Shown here: positions 10,001 through 21,400 of the stretch, in pieces
How positions within the stretch are numbered: position 1 is the first letter of the stretch
How the letters are laid out: every line of letters starts with the position of its first letter
Assembly: GCA_015179125.1 (NCBI GenBank)
Contig: WHVA01000026.1
Span: 310,001-374,000 of the forward strand
Source: Gautieria morchelliformis
Lineage: Eukaryota > Basidiomycota > Agaricomycetes > Gomphales > Gomphaceae
Length of the DNA: 64,000 bases
Direction of reading: 5' to 3'
The notes under the pieces: model-generated
Told to the model about the DNA's origin: nothing
Seen by the model: the letters and a program-made list of their open reading frames with translations, nothing else
The model's database searches: none
Made by a program: the position numbers and the translations under genes

Positions 10001-11659
10001 CCAATGACTCATAGCAAATTGAACAAACTTACCTGTCCAATAAGGCCATATTGCTTCAGTGTCTCCCACACAGCCTCTGCCATATTTCTCCAGAATGTTC
10101 TCCAGTGAGTTCTCGAAAATCAATGAGAAGTTCCTCTAAAATATCACACAAATGTTATTAAGAGAGAATGCTGCCCATATCCAGTTAACATACCGAGTTG
10201 TCCTTCATTAGTCACATAGTGGGCAACTATTGCCAAAAAGGCATATTGATTGCATGAAGTCCACATGTCGAGGGATAAAGCAACTTTTCCTTCGAGAGTC
10301 TATGTAGTAGTAAGCACAGAGGACATCATATGATAATAGATCACACCTGCCTCAAACATTTCATGGATCCCAGCAATGGTATCCTCACCCATCTTTATCA
10401 CGCGATGTCGGATACCTTCCCGACTAGGAATTTTCACAGAAGGTGCTGGGTGATGTGCATAGGTCATGAGCTTGACGAACTCCTCCTTGTCGACCTCGTC
10501 GAATGGTTGGTCACAGGTGACAATCCATTCAGTGAGAAGATGCTCAAATTTTGCTTGATCCCATGGACCCTGATGTACAAAATTAGCTATCATGCCAGGA
10601 AGAAGAAAAGAGAACAATTATACATACTGCCGCACTTTCCCGCTGCATAGCAAAAGCCTTCTGGATGTTCTCTGTGGCAGCCTCAAGTTTTTTAAGATAC
10701 TTAGAATCACCTACTGGGTCTAGCACCTTTTTACCAGATGCAAACCCAATTTCATCAGCTGTTGGCAGCTCAGCACGGTCCTTGAGGACTAAATAGAGCT
10801 GATACATCGTCGGAAGTGCTTCAGGTGACTGATAAGCCCTAATGAACATTATTAGTAAAGATTATTAGTTTGATTGAAGCAAAAATACGCAAACCATTAA
10901 GGTTACTTTTCATTGGCTTCATCACTGTTAGAATTTTGCAATTGCCATGATAGCACCGATAGTGCTTGTCACCAGGATCACCTGGCTGACCATTGGCATT
11001 GTGGGGAACAACTTCATAGAATAGGTATATAGGACTGCTATGTTTCACTCCGCCTGGCTGCTGGGGTGATTTCCGTGAGTGGAGTGGGGTGAGGTATCAA
11101 GGATCATACCTTTTTTCTCTGTTCCATACTACGTCATTGTTTCAGTGGGAGTGGGAGGATCAGGAGATGCAGCATGATTGCACGTTGCCGCATTTCGTGG
11201 GCTATCCTCAACCTTGACCTCTTCAACCGTTGCCTTGTGCAATTTCTTTTTGGCATGCGTCATGGATTTAGCCTTTGAGGAAGCCGAAGTGGACTGGATC
11301 TGTTGTGCACATGTTGTTGATTTGGTTCATTTGGTACTGGGTGTTGTTTTCGATGGGAGCATGTCAGCAATCTAGGTGGAACAAGCAGGTGAGTAGGGAA
11401 TAGATAGATGTAGTGAGAAACTTGCTTCATGATTTGGAATCATATTGTGAGACACATCTGACTTGGATTCCGAGCTTGATTTGTCACCAGAGCTCAAGTC
11501 TGAAAAGTCGCCATCTTTGTCATCATCCTCATCCTTGTCCTCTTCTTGCATGATCTTCTTGGCTTGCTTGCGTTTGCCCTTCTGCTGACGATGCAGATTC
11601 CCATGTTTCATAGGACGGCCATCTTCATCCGGCCCTTCCTCTTCAATCAATGCTGCCAT
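7070..11659 (-). CDS. hAT transposase, multi-exon, interrupted by a solo LTR
   Basis: Probable start at 11659 (MAALIEEEGPDEDGRP, then an Asp/Glu/Lys-rich stretch). Then comes a BED-type zinc finger region at 11048-10839 (DKHYRCYHGNCKI), then LLTEWIVTCDQPFDEVDKEEF (10300-10617). The catalytic core begins with SLDMWTSCNQYAFLAIVAHY (about 10280-10200, first catalytic Asp) and continues with EELLIDFRELTGEHSG-like sequence (about 10145-10030) and an exon with IITLVMDNATNNDTLAL and MPHTVHLAVIK (about 9985-9830). Acceptor ttacacag near 9510 leads into GNYQDSAVALVERQF. After the solo LTR, LILDVRTCWSSMHQML and SITLVSSWLKSFCSATTQMS follow. The C-terminal hAT dimerisation domain is at about 7430-7100 (ELDEFFKLPQEDFETCNPIHWW, SAATVERVFSGGHDTIS, LMLSKKKL). 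Without the LTR the exon chain reads with few defects. Confidence 0.85.
8157..9186. mobile_element. Solo LTR of the 23710-31884 chromovirus family
   Basis: Begins TGTCAAGATTGG and ends GTCATGACA, with 5-bp target duplication AGCAT at 8152-8156 and 9187-9191. It is colinear with the two LTRs of the complete chromovirus, including the ATAATTGAACT self-priming motif (about 8592-8602) and the minus-strand TATAAG box. It splits the hAT transposase gene. Orientation follows the chromovirus at 23710-31884 (coding sense minus). Confidence 0.93.
9505..9590. repeat. About 85-bp dispersed repeat, copy 1
   Basis: GTGTAAAGGATGTCGATCTT through CTACGTAGT matches 36948-37030 at roughly 85 percent by eye. 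This copy lies in the same hAT intron as the 80-bp repeat, running into the splice acceptor. Nature unknown. Confidence 0.5.
9637..9717. repeat. About 80-bp dispersed repeat, copy 1
   Basis: Runs from TAAACTATACAGTGGGTCCC to GGTTATTTACA, with an internal hairpin GTGGGTCCCT/AGGGGCCCAC and inverted GTAATAAC..GTTATTTAC. A second copy starts at 54462, directly at the Helitron end. Here it lies within an intron of the hAT transposase gene. Possibly a short MITE; family unknown. Confidence 0.6.
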
Positions 11660-12256
11660 CTTTTTTCCTCAGTTCGCTCACTTGGGTTCTGTAGTGATGT
11701 GAGTACTGTGGAATAGTACACCGCTTTGTAGGGCGGACGGCCAACCCACTTGGCACTTGAGTGAAAGGAGACAACATTGAGGCTGAAATTGAAACAGCAG
11801 TACACGCCGTACATACCGTATATGGCCGTATTTTTATGGTATCATACGGCGTCACACCATACCGTATACCGTGCCATCGGCACATCACCCAGACCCTTGA
11901 CGGTACAGGTGCCGTGGCCGTAATACGGGACTGTACAGCTGTGGATGTACGGCACAGTGTGCAGCCCTAAACCAGGCATAGCTGGTCCATCATCTGGTCC
12001 ATCCCATTCCATCTCAGAAGCACCAAGAAGCTCTCTGTTAGAGCCACATGCCCATCTGGCTGGTTTGCTGAGGTCCATATGCAGAGAGTTTGTCCCAGTT
12101 TGGGCTTCTGAAGCACCGAAAGTGCCCCTGCGATAATGCATATTATAATTAAATTTGCCAAATCTGTTGTGCATTATGCATTATGCAAGGTTCTAAGTAA
12201 CTTCTAACTACCATGCTGGTGGACAACTTTTCTATGCATTATTGGGGGTCCGACTG

Positions 12257-13022
12257 TACTAAGTAATAGTGGTGTATTTCATAATGCGCAGATTCCTTGA
12301 TCCGGTAAACATCGGTGAAATTGTAAGCACATTTGTCAATGTTGGAGACTGTTTCAGGAGTCTATCTTATCTTTGCCTGTTTTTGGTGTTCTGCACTATG
12401 TCATGAATGATGTCCTTACTTACTGTATACCGTTCTGCACACTGGATCCTTTCCTGCGATTCGTACAGTATATGCAACGAGACAGTTCGCCAGTGGTTTC
12501 CTGCATAGACGAATACTTGATGTTATATTCATGTAGTACAGGAGCAATGCAGGGGAGCCTTCCTGTGGTACGATACAGTTCACACTTCTGCCAAATTCAC
12601 GGTTTAATCGTGGTTCTCTCTTGTTTAGGTTCACGGCTTCAACCTGGCCCCTTCTTGCATTAAATGATATATCTTTTTCTTGGTGTGTAGTCATTCATCA
12701 CCTACAATGCATATTGTGTCGGCGAAGTTGTAGGTTGGATAACAGTAGCCAACGGCTTTCGGTGAAAGTCATAGGGGCAACTATTGTGTGCTATGTACAT
12801 ATTGTTGAACATTCTTTAGAAGCCTGTTGACCTCTGCCACTTTCACAGTACATCTTTTATTTTCATCCCCTGTCCTCTAACACGCAGGAGTGTAATGCGA
12901 GGTGAGTTCTGCACTGTGATCCAGGGAGCACCGTCGATGCTGATCTTGAGCTCTGTTCTGCAACTACTGTAATGCACATTTACCGACCCCAGGCTCGGTC
13001 CCCCTGCGACAGCCACTGCCGC
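12257..13022. other. Intergenic, no recognisable gene
   Basis: Short open frames on both strands (the longest is 96 codons at 12373-12663 plus) show no motifs. The segment lies between the TIR element and a solo LTR. Confidence 0.4.
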
Positions 13023-13677
13023 TGTTACGTATCGAGATTTCCGCTAGGTCGGAACTGGAAAGGACAGCGGCTTCAACTTATGGGTTGTGCCCCCGATGAA
13101 CTATCGTCCTAAGTATTTCGGAAATGGGTCGGAAGACGGAAAGTATTGAACTAAGGGTTGGTCGGAACTTGAGTCGGAACTGAGGTGGAAGGCGGAACAC
13201 GGAAGGCAGAGAGACAGAGGTCTTGCTAGACTCGCTGTGCTAAGAACAGGAGATGGAGCAAAGGAAATCAAGTATCGAAGGTGATTATCTGATTGCAGAA
13301 TAACAGACATACATGACAGGCTTTTATACAAAGAGCTGAGACAACAGGTAATGAGATGGTACTAAGCAAATTCCGGGGGGAGCGGAAGTCGGGTAGGCAT
13401 ACGTGGGAACTAACTAATTGGGAACAAGGGGACTACAAGGGGGGTTCAGGGTAAGGTAAAACAATGGCAAAAGAACAAGCGGAAAACATATCTGACAACA
13501 AACTACAAGGGTGACCGGATATATGATCTTGGTGAACGATGAAGCAGGTCCGGAGTGTCCGAGTAATAGAGTTGAAGGAACAAGGGAGTAGAACAAGGGG
13601 CGGAATGTCAGAATTATTGGAGGGGCAGAATGTGTGCGGAACTGAAGGTCAGAAATCGGAAATGCAGGGTCGTAACA
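13023..13677. mobile_element. Solo LTR, family B, with 5-bp TSD
   Basis: Begins TGTTACGTATCG and ends GGTCGTAACA. Flanks GCCGC at 13018-13022 and 13678-13682 are identical. Colinear with a diverged copy at 47594-48281. Internal hallmarks: GGCTTCAACTTATGGGTTG and a likely promoter region GGCTTTTATACAAAGAGC (13320-13337). No internal retroelement sequence is attached. Confidence 0.9.
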
Positions 13678-13682
13678 GCCGC

Positions 13683-14427
13683 ATAGGATGCAGATCTCCG
13701 CCCAGGCACCACGCTCGACGCCTGGCGCAGCGTCGGGACGTGTGTGCACACCTTGAGCATCACTGAACTATCAACCTTTGGCTGGAGGATAGACTGTGTT
13801 ACTGTACAACATTGTGTTTGAAAATATGACAAAGTATCTGAAAATAAACCAATCTATTCCAATGTCCTCGACCAAGGGCCACGCTGGTGAAGCCGGCGGG
13901 GCCCTTGGTCGGTACCGACAGTAGCTCCTCCGTTACCTTTGACAAGATGAAAAACGAAGAGGCAGCCTTTGAATCCAAACCTCCTTTAAGCTCATCCGAT
14001 GATGAATATTTTAACTACATTCACCTTCCATTGCTCAACATTCATCCTTTCTGCAAGCTTTATACATGACGATCAACTGAACCCTAGCTCCGTCATTGAA
14101 TTCATATGCACATTCTTATATTGATATATACAGATATACTACTACACCACTGCCGGTAGTAAATGTTTTTGAAATGTTTCTCTGATGATGTTGAGGCCAA
14201 GTAGCGTATACCTGTGGGAGATTGCGTGCTTATGTCTAGTAAATAAACCTCCACAACTCATTCTAGGCTTAAAAAATATTGAATGTTTTGTCGAGGTTTG
14301 GCACATACCTCTGTCAGTCCCTGTCACACCCCTCAATAAGAGCTTGGACACAAATCTCTCTGTGGCCTCACGTTGACCTACCGGCCAGCTCAAATGTCAG
14401 CTCTCACATTCCATCTTTCTGGGACAG
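13683..14427. other. Intergenic, one GC-rich hairpin
   Basis: No gene was recognised. A hairpin of GACCAAGGGCC and GGGCCCTTGGTC lies at about 13870-13910. Short frames show no similarity. Confidence 0.4.
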
Positions 14428-14654
14428 TGTCAGGGTTCACGCATTTCCTTCCACAAGTTTCTATTTCCTTCCATGAGTTTCCGTTACCTTCCGTCAGTTT
14501 CCATAACCTTCTGTCACATGTCACATTCTGTCACCTTCTGTAACCTTCTACAAGTTTCCGTCTCCCCTATTATGTAAGCCTTGCCAGCGCTATAAGACTG
14601 TAGCCCGTGTGGTGGCGTTTCCTCAGCTTGATCTCTGAGGATACCCACTACACG
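14428..14654 (+). repeat. 5' LTR of gag-only gypsy copy
   Basis: TGTCAGGGTTC..CACTACACG, about 227 bp, followed by GTTGGTCATTGTCC as in the minus copy. It contains degenerate CCTTCYGT/AGTTTCC short repeats. Shorter than the LTR at 21401-21697 because the terminal GAGGATACCCACTACACA unit is present once, not twice. Confidence 0.8.
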
Positions 14655-14793
14655 GTTGGTCATTGTCCTAGTATCGGCTCTTATCTCCTTGAGTATCTTT
14701 GGTTGTGGCTTCGTCATTAGTGTTGCCCTCACAGAAGATCAAGCTCATAGGACGACCCCACACACTTTTCTTAACCAGCCTTCATCTCAGCCT

Positions 14794-15899
14794 ATGGCAG
14801 ACCAACTCCCAGATGCATACTGGGACTCCCTGGGTGACCATGGGCCATTTCTTCGAGGCCTCCTTTCCAGCCAAGCACAGCAGCTGCAGCAACTTCAACT
14901 GCAGAATCAGGAACTGCACAGTCAGATTGTTAACGTTCACGACCACTTAGCCAATGCTGCGCCAACGCTGCTGTTGCTGCTGCTCAAGCCCTTGCACCCT
15001 CAGTACCTAACAGTGTCCCTCCATCTACTCGCTCTATCAAAGCAGCGGAACCGGAGAAGTTCAATGGAGACCGTGCAGAGACTGAAGGGTTTATCAGGTC
15101 TATCAGATTGTCCATCGCTGTCCAGCCGGCATCCTTCCCAGATGAGCGCACAAAGATCCTATATGCTCTTTCCTTCATGACAGGAGGCTCTGCGGAGATA
15201 TGGGCACACAACGAGACACAGGCTGTCATTGATGGCACCTCCTCTATATCCACTCTGGAGGGGTTCATTAAACATGTGGAGGAGGCCTTTGGTGACCCAG
15301 ATCGTGCCAGAACGGCTCGCACTAAACTGCATGACCTTAGGATGGCGTCAGGAATGTCGGCAGATGAATACACGGCTCAATTTGAGATCCTGGCAGGCAG
15401 GACAGGCTTTAATGATGGGGCACTCGAGGATGCCTATGCTCATGGCCTTCCAGCAGGTATCCTTGATAAGATCCACGCCCAGCCCTTTCTTCCATCCAAC
15501 CTCAAAGCCTGGAAGGAAGCAGCCTGTCAGATTGACCGCAATCATCGCCGTCTGTTAGAGGTCAGGAAGGCACAGACACCTCATGTCCCTAATTGCCCTC
15601 CTCCTGCCCGTCCACTCCACACTCCTGCTACGGCTCCTGTTGTCACAGCACCACCCAGTAATGTGACACCTATGGACATTGACTCATCCCGCTGCCGCAC
15701 CGAAACACGGACCTGCTACAACTGTAAGAGACCTGGTCACATTTCACCAGACTGTCCTGAACCTTGCAAGCCACAAATCCGCGCAAACCTCATGGAGGCG
15801 GACATTGCAGCAATTGTCTCTAAATCTGTGGCAGCGGCGATGGAGGAACGCAAACAGAAGGTGGAAGCCCCTGTCCAAGATGAAGGAAAGGGTTTTTAG
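14794..15899 (+). pseudogene. Gypsy gag (plus copy), frameshifted
   Basis: Start ATG at 14794 (MADQLPDAYWDSLGDHG), with a Gln/Leu-rich coiled stretch. A frameshift near 14960 moves it out of frame, and the correct frame resumes by about 15050 and runs to TAG at 15897-15899. Visible: capsid-like region (ILYALSFMTGGSAEIWAHNE, FIKHVEEAFGDPDRA) and CCHC zinc knuckle CYNCKRPGHISPDC near 15715-15756. About 95 percent identical by eye to the minus copy at 20156-21261. The following pol is deleted. Confidence 0.85.
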
Positions 15900-15937
15900 G
15901 CCAGTCAGCGGTGAAAGACATGCCCCGCTCGACGAAA

Positions 15938-16055
15938 GTTTCCGTCTCCCCTATTATGTAAGCCTTGCCAGCGCTATAAGACTGTAGCCTGTGTGGTGGC
16001 GTTTCCTCAGCTTGATCTCTGAGGATACCCACTACACAGGCAAGTCCCCATGTAT
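15938..16055 (+). repeat. Truncated LTR fragment at the inversion junction
   Basis: AGTTTCCGTCTCCCCTATTA onward matches the inner LTR, including GGCAAGTCCCCATGTATCTA, which is found only in the longer LTR version at 21401-21697. It stops at TTGGTAGAG, where sequence from the 3' internal region of the minus copy begins. Confidence 0.75.
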
Positions 16056-16247
16056 CTATCGTTGGTAGAGATGTTTGGCAGGTCAGAGAGGTTTTGGGTG
16101 AAGCTGGGGAGGGCAACAAGCTCAATGGCGGGCGAGGACATGGTTGATGGATGTGGTGGGGTCGATGCAGTGGAAGTGAGCGGTCACAGGTGGAGAGGGG
16201 ATATATAGCTTATCAGAATGAATTGGTTAGGCGGAGGCCGATATCGC

Positions 16248-19200
16248 TTATCTTTGGGGTTCTGGACCCTTGACATCATAAGTAGAAGCCCTGCCTGCTG
16301 TCCAGTCGAAGAGAGTTTGCCTGGAAGGTTCTGTGAAGTTCTGAAATCTCTGGAAGGGGAGGGACATATATGTGGCTGCTGAGATACGCTGAGGTGCCTC
16401 TGGGTTCTGCCGGTAAAATTCTTTAACGAGTCGCTTTGCCCCAGAGACATCTTTCGCTGGTAGCCAGAGATCGTTGGCAGCTCCATAGCCCTTCCAGTGC
16501 ACGAGATACTCCAACCTTCCACGGAACATCCTGCTGTCTAGAATCCTTTCAACTTCATATTCTTTGGCTCCATCCCATATGACAGGGGGGGGGTGGTGGA
16601 GGGGCATGACGTTCAAGGATTGGGTCATCTTCATATGGCCGAAGCAGGACAACAGAGAACACTGGATGTGTGCGACCAAAGGATGTAGGAAGATTTAGAC
16701 CATAGGCATTTCGTGAGACCACCTTATTAACAGTGTAGGGGCCTAGCCACTTGTGGTCTAGCTTCTTCATTGGGCGAGTGGTTGTGATGTTTTGTGCATT
16801 GAGCCAGACCTTGTCACCAAGCTTATAAACTGGGGCTGCTTTATGGTGCACATCATAGAAGCGTGCCATGTCCTCTGCTGCCTTGGACAGGGCTGAACGA
16901 GCTTCTCTTGTGGCCGCTTCCATCCGTGTTGTGAACTCATCCAGGGCCTCGAGTCGAGTTTCCCAGACTGGTTCCAGTCCCAGCCTTGGATGTTGGCCAC
17001 TGTCCAACATGAAGGGTGTAGTCTGGGTTGAGGCATGGATTCGGTTGTTATAGGCAAACTCGGCCAAGGATATCCATTCAAACCAATCATCCTGACGCTG
17101 GTTGACGAATAGTCGAAGGTATTGCTCAATCTCCTGATTAACCCTTTCAGTCTGTCCATCAGTTTGGGGGTGATAAGCAGTAGAGGCAGTGACTTTGACA
17201 CCAAGAAGTTTGTTCAGTTCACGCATGAACTGGGAGATGAACTGTGTGCCTCGATCACTGATGATTTCTTCAGGGAGCCCATGAAGTTTCCAAACATGAT
17301 CACGGAAGAGTCGGGCAACTCCCACCGAAGTTACATCTGAAGTGGTGGGAATGACATGTGCACGCTTTGAGAGGCGATCGACGACAACAAGGAGAGCATT
17401 ATAGCCATGACTGGTAGGCAGTTCTACGATCAAGTCAACAGACATAACCTGCCATCTACGGTCTGGGATACGGTTTGGTAGAAGCTTGCCAATGGGAGAA
17501 GCAGGGAAGGTTTTTGTCCGGTTGCACAGGTCACAGGCCTTCACGTATTTTTCAATGTAACGTCCCATCCCAGGCCACCAGTAACTCCGAGCAACTAGTT
17601 CAGTGGTTCTCCAACGACCAGGGTGACCGGTGAGAGGCATGTCATGGTGTGCTTTCACTATGTCATGTCATAGTTTTGCATCAAGCAGCACATACACTTT
17701 GTTGTGATAGAGGACAAGCCCATACTGTTCAGACCACTCTTCTCCTCGTAAATTTCCAGAGGAGCCCAGTTCTTTGAGAGCCTTGACAACCTTTTCATCC
17801 CGGTCTACACAGTTCCTTACTCGATTGAGGAAAGCATCACCTTCACCTGGGACTAACTGCGCACCAGCCTCTGGAGGATTCGCCTTGATGTGGAACAAGT
17901 CAGGGGTAAGTAAGACTTGATTTTGGTTGTCTTCCTCCCCCGCTTATGATCCACGCGTCGTGAGAGTGCATCAGGCTTGGCTGAATGACGACCAGGACGA
18001 TGGATCAGCTCAAAATCAAAGCGAGAGAGGTAGAGTGACCAGCGTGCTTGACGATGGTTCAGGTTTTGTGCAGTGCGGAAGTAGGTGAGATTCTGATGGT
18101 CATTGAGAATCTCAATCTTGTGCTTTGTTCCCTCTAAGATGTGGTGCCATTCCTCTAATCCCCGAATCACAGAAAGAAGCTCCTTGTCATGGATGGCATA
18201 GTTGCGTTCAGCATCATTGAGGCTTTTGGAGACAAACCCCACAGGCCCCATTTGCCATCATCACATAGCTGGGACAGTACTGCTCCTGTGGCATAGGCTG
18301 AGGCATCTGTTTCAAGACGGAAATGTTTGTCTTGATCAGGGAGGACAAGGATCGGTGTTGAGGTGATGAGGAGTTTGAGCTTGTCGAAGGACATTTGCTC
18401 TGGGCCATTTGGATCCCAAGACCATTGGGCATCCTGTTTTGTCAACTGGTTGAGGGGCTTTGCAATGTGTGAGAAGTCTTCCACAAATCTATGGTAGAAG
18501 TTGATGAAACCAAGGAATGATTTGACTTCAGTGACGTTACGTGGTATTGGCCAGTCCCGCACCCCTGCAACCTTGACTGGGTCCATGGCAACCTGTCCTT
18601 GAGAGAGGATGAGGCCAAGATACTCCACCTCTAGTTGCTCAAATAGGCATTTTTCAGGTTTGAGGTACAGGTTGTTGGCCCAGAGGATTTCAAGGACACG
18701 TCGTACAATCCTACGATGTTCTTCAAGCGACTCTGTGAAGATGAGAATGTCGTCCATGAACACCACCACAACCCCTTCATCGATGAGACTCTTGAAGATG
18801 TCATTCATCATCGTCTGGAAGGTTGCTGGGCTGTTCGTGAGTCCAAAGAACATGACTAGAGGTTCATACAGGCCCCTATTTGTCCGAAAGGCTGCCTTCC
18901 ACTCATCTCCCTCTTTTATGCGTACATTATTATATCCCCAGCGAATGTCAAGCTTTGTGAAGTATTTAGCCCTTCCAGCAGCAATCTTATTCATGATGTC
19001 TGGAACAAGGGGCAAAGGATAGGCATTCTTGATTGTTATATCATTGAGCTTCCGGTAGTCTTGCACAAATCTAAGACTGCCGTCCTTTTTCTTCACAAAG
19101 AAGACTGGAGATGCCATAGGTGACTTGGAGGACGGATACGATGGCTCTTCAGGTTCTCCTCAAGGAAGTTATCCAGTTCCCTTTGCTCAACCGGTGACAT

Positions 19201-20144
19201 TGGGTAAACCTTTGTGCTGAAGGGTTGTGCACCTGGAGTGAGCTCAATTGCATGGTCCCAGGGCTTTCGAGGAGGCAGTTGGTCAAATGACTCCTTAGAA
19301 AACACATCCTTGAACTCCTGGTATGGTTTGGGACAAGGTCCTTGAAGGATCTGACTGGTGCAGACTTGCTGGCCCGTTCAGCAAGCTGTTGGGAGACAGT
19401 CCAGCCTGCGCCAATCATTTCAGGACTCTTATTCACAAAGATGACAAAGGTCCTGTCTCCTTCCTCAAGTAGGGAGCAGGTGTGCTGTATGGGAACCTCC
19501 TCTTGATTTACACTCTCTTCTGGAACAGTTTCGACTGTGGGCCCTCTGACAACAGGTCTGCCCCCACATGACTTGGGACAGCGTGTCATCTTCACATCTC
19601 CTATACGCCAGTCAACTTCTGGGTTGTGTTCAACAAGCCATGTGTGACCAAGAATGATGGCAAGTCGTCCAAGGCTCGTGACAGAGAATGTGGCACGTTC
19701 CGTATGATCCCCAAAGGTGCAAATGAGGTCGACTTCTTCCTTGATTGAGCCAGCCTCATTTGGGGTACCATCAATATTGTAGACGGGGATGGCATGGGGT
19801 AGGGGGCGGGTCCGAAGCCTGTGTTCCCTCACAAACTCCACATCGATGAACATCCCTGTAGCACCACTGTCAAGGAGGGAGTCAATTGCAAGTGGATGCC
19901 CTGTGTCAACGGAGTGGACTTTGAGAGGTACTTTGGTGCATCGGCGGAGGTCAGCAGTACGGACATATAGAGGGACTGGAAGGTTTGCATTAGCAACTGG
20001 AGCGATGGGTTGGGTTTTTGGCATGGCTGGTTTGGTTTCAGTTCGATCAGGGATAGGAGAAGGATGCATCATATCGCCTGTGATCCCTATTGTACATGTT
20101 TCGAGAACTGAAAACCGATTCGTCGAGCGGGGCATGTCTTTCAC
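16248..20144 (-). pseudogene. Gypsy/chromovirus pol (minus copy): protease, RT, RNase H, integrase, chromodomain
   Basis: Reads 20144 to 16248. A retropepsin with LLDSGATGMFIDVEF (19149-20144 frame) is followed by RT with FFVKKKDGSLRFVQDYRKLN and the active site VVFMDDILIF (18167-19117). RNase H follows (LETDASAYATGAVLSQL; IHDKELLSVIRGLEEW), then integrase with a zinc-binding N-terminus (CDLCNRTK), core VDLIVELP, SDRGTQF, YHPQTDGQTERVNQE (16555-17658), and a chromodomain (YEVERILDSRMFRGRLEYLVHWKGY, split across 16500-16560). Frameshifts: about 19135 before RT, within RNase H about 18240, before integrase about 17660, and at a G9 run (16581-16590 area) between integrase and chromodomain. The element is therefore dead as read, unless some breaks are assembly errors. 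The RT motif is FMDD, not the usual YxDD. Confidence 0.9.
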
Positions 20145-20155
20145 CGCTGACTGGC

Positions 20156-21261
20156 CTAAAAACCCTTTCCTTCCTCTTGGACAGGGGCTTCCACCTTCTC
20201 TTTGCGTTCCTCTATCGCCGCTGCTACAGATTTAGAGACAATTGCTGCAATGTCTGCCTCTGTGAGGTTTGCACGGATTCGTGGCTTGCGAGGTTCAGGA
20301 CAGTCTGGTGAAATGTGACCAGGTCTCTTACAGTTATAGCAGGTTCGTGTTTCGGTGCGGCGGCGGGATGAGTCAATGTCCATAGGTGTCGCGTTACTGG
20401 GTGATGCTGTGGCAACAGGAGCCATAGCAGGAGTGTGGAGTGGTCGGGCAGGAGGAGGGCGATTAGGGACATGAGGTGTCTGTGCCTTCCTGACCTCTAA
20501 CAGACGGCGATGATTGCGGTCAATCTGACAGGCTGCTTCCTTCCAGGCTTTGAGGTTGGATGGAAGAAAGGGCTGGGCGTGGATCTTGTCAAGGATACCT
20601 GCTGGAAGGCCACGAGCATAGGCATCCTCGAGTGCCTCACATTAAAGCCTGTCCTGCCTGCCAGGATCTCAAATTGAGCCGTGTATTCATCTGCCGACAT
20701 TCCTGACGCCATCCTAAGGTCATGCAGCTTAGTGCGAGCCGTTCTGGCACGATCTGGGTCACCAAAGGCCTCCTCCACACGTTTAATAAACCCCTCCAGA
20801 GTGGATATAGAGGAGGTGCCATCAATGACAGCCTGTGTCTCGTTGTGTGCCCATATCTCCGCAGAGCCTCCCGTCATGAAGGAAAGAGCGTATAGGATCT
20901 TTGTGCGTTCATCTGGGAAGGATGCTGGCTGGACAGCGATGGACAACTTGATAGACCTGATAAACCCTTCAGTCTCTACACGGTCTCCATTGAACTTCTC
21001 CGGTTCTGCTGCTTTGATAGAGCGAGTAGATGGAGGGACACTGTGAGGTACCGAGGGCGCAAGGGTTTGAGCAGCAGCAACAGCAGCGTTGGTGGCAGCA
21101 TTGGCTAAGTGGTCGTGAACGTTAGCAATCTGATTGTGCAGTTCCTGATTCTGCAGTTGAAGTTGCTGCAACTGCTGTGCTTGGCTGGAAAGGAGGCCTC
21201 GAAGAAATGGCCCATGGTCACCCAGGGCGTCCCAGTATGCGTCTGGGAGTTGGTCTGCCAT
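20156..21261 (-). pseudogene. Gypsy gag (minus copy), one-base frameshift
   Basis: ATG at 21261 (MADQLPDAYWDALGDHG). Same domain order as the plus copy, with zinc knuckle CYNCKRPGHISPDC near 20320-20350 and stop at 20156-20158. A single-base deletion near 20640 (the plus copy reads TTTAATGATGGGGC where this copy has lost one base) breaks the frame after FEILAGRTGFN. Pol starts a few bases beyond the gag stop in another frame. Confidence 0.88.
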
Positions 21262-21400
21262 AGGCTGAGATGAAGGCTGGTTAAGAAAAGTGTGTGGGGT
21301 CGTCCTATGAGCTTGATCTTCTGTGAGGGCAACACTAATGATGAAGCCACAACCAAAGATACTCAAGGAGATAAGAGCCGATACTAGGACAATGACCAAC

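Larger units (their letters stand above)
6870..11969 (-). mobile_element. hAT DNA transposon with 8-bp target-site duplication
   Basis: Terminal inverted repeats TAGGGCTGCACAC are at 6870-6882 and (inverted) 11957-11969. Identical 8-bp flanks AACCAGGC are at 6862-6869 and 11970-11977. Both subterminal regions (6888-7020 and 11795-11960) are packed with CCGTA/TACGG motifs, typical of transposase-binding repeats in hATs. The element is 5100 bp including a 1030-bp solo LTR, so originally about 4.07 kb, the size of an autonomous hAT. The transposase is on minus. Confidence 0.93.
6279..12256. mobile_element. TA-flanked terminal-inverted-repeat DNA element (pogo/Tc1-like ends), interrupted by a hAT
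   Basis: The left end, TA then CAGTTGGACCCCCAATAATG (6279 onward, continuing CATAG), and the right end, CATTATTGGGGGTCCGACTG then TA (ending 12256), form a 25-bp inverted repeat with one mismatch. TA dinucleotides at 6277-6278 and 12257-12258 fit a Tc1/mariner/pogo target duplication. Without the hAT (6870-11969) and one copy of its 8-bp target duplication the element is about 870 bp, and no transposase was recognised in it, so it is probably non-autonomous. The left end also has a second inverted copy of the terminus at about 6326-6342, and GGTGGACAAC occurs inside both ends. Superfamily assignment rests only on the ends and the TA. Confidence 0.8.
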
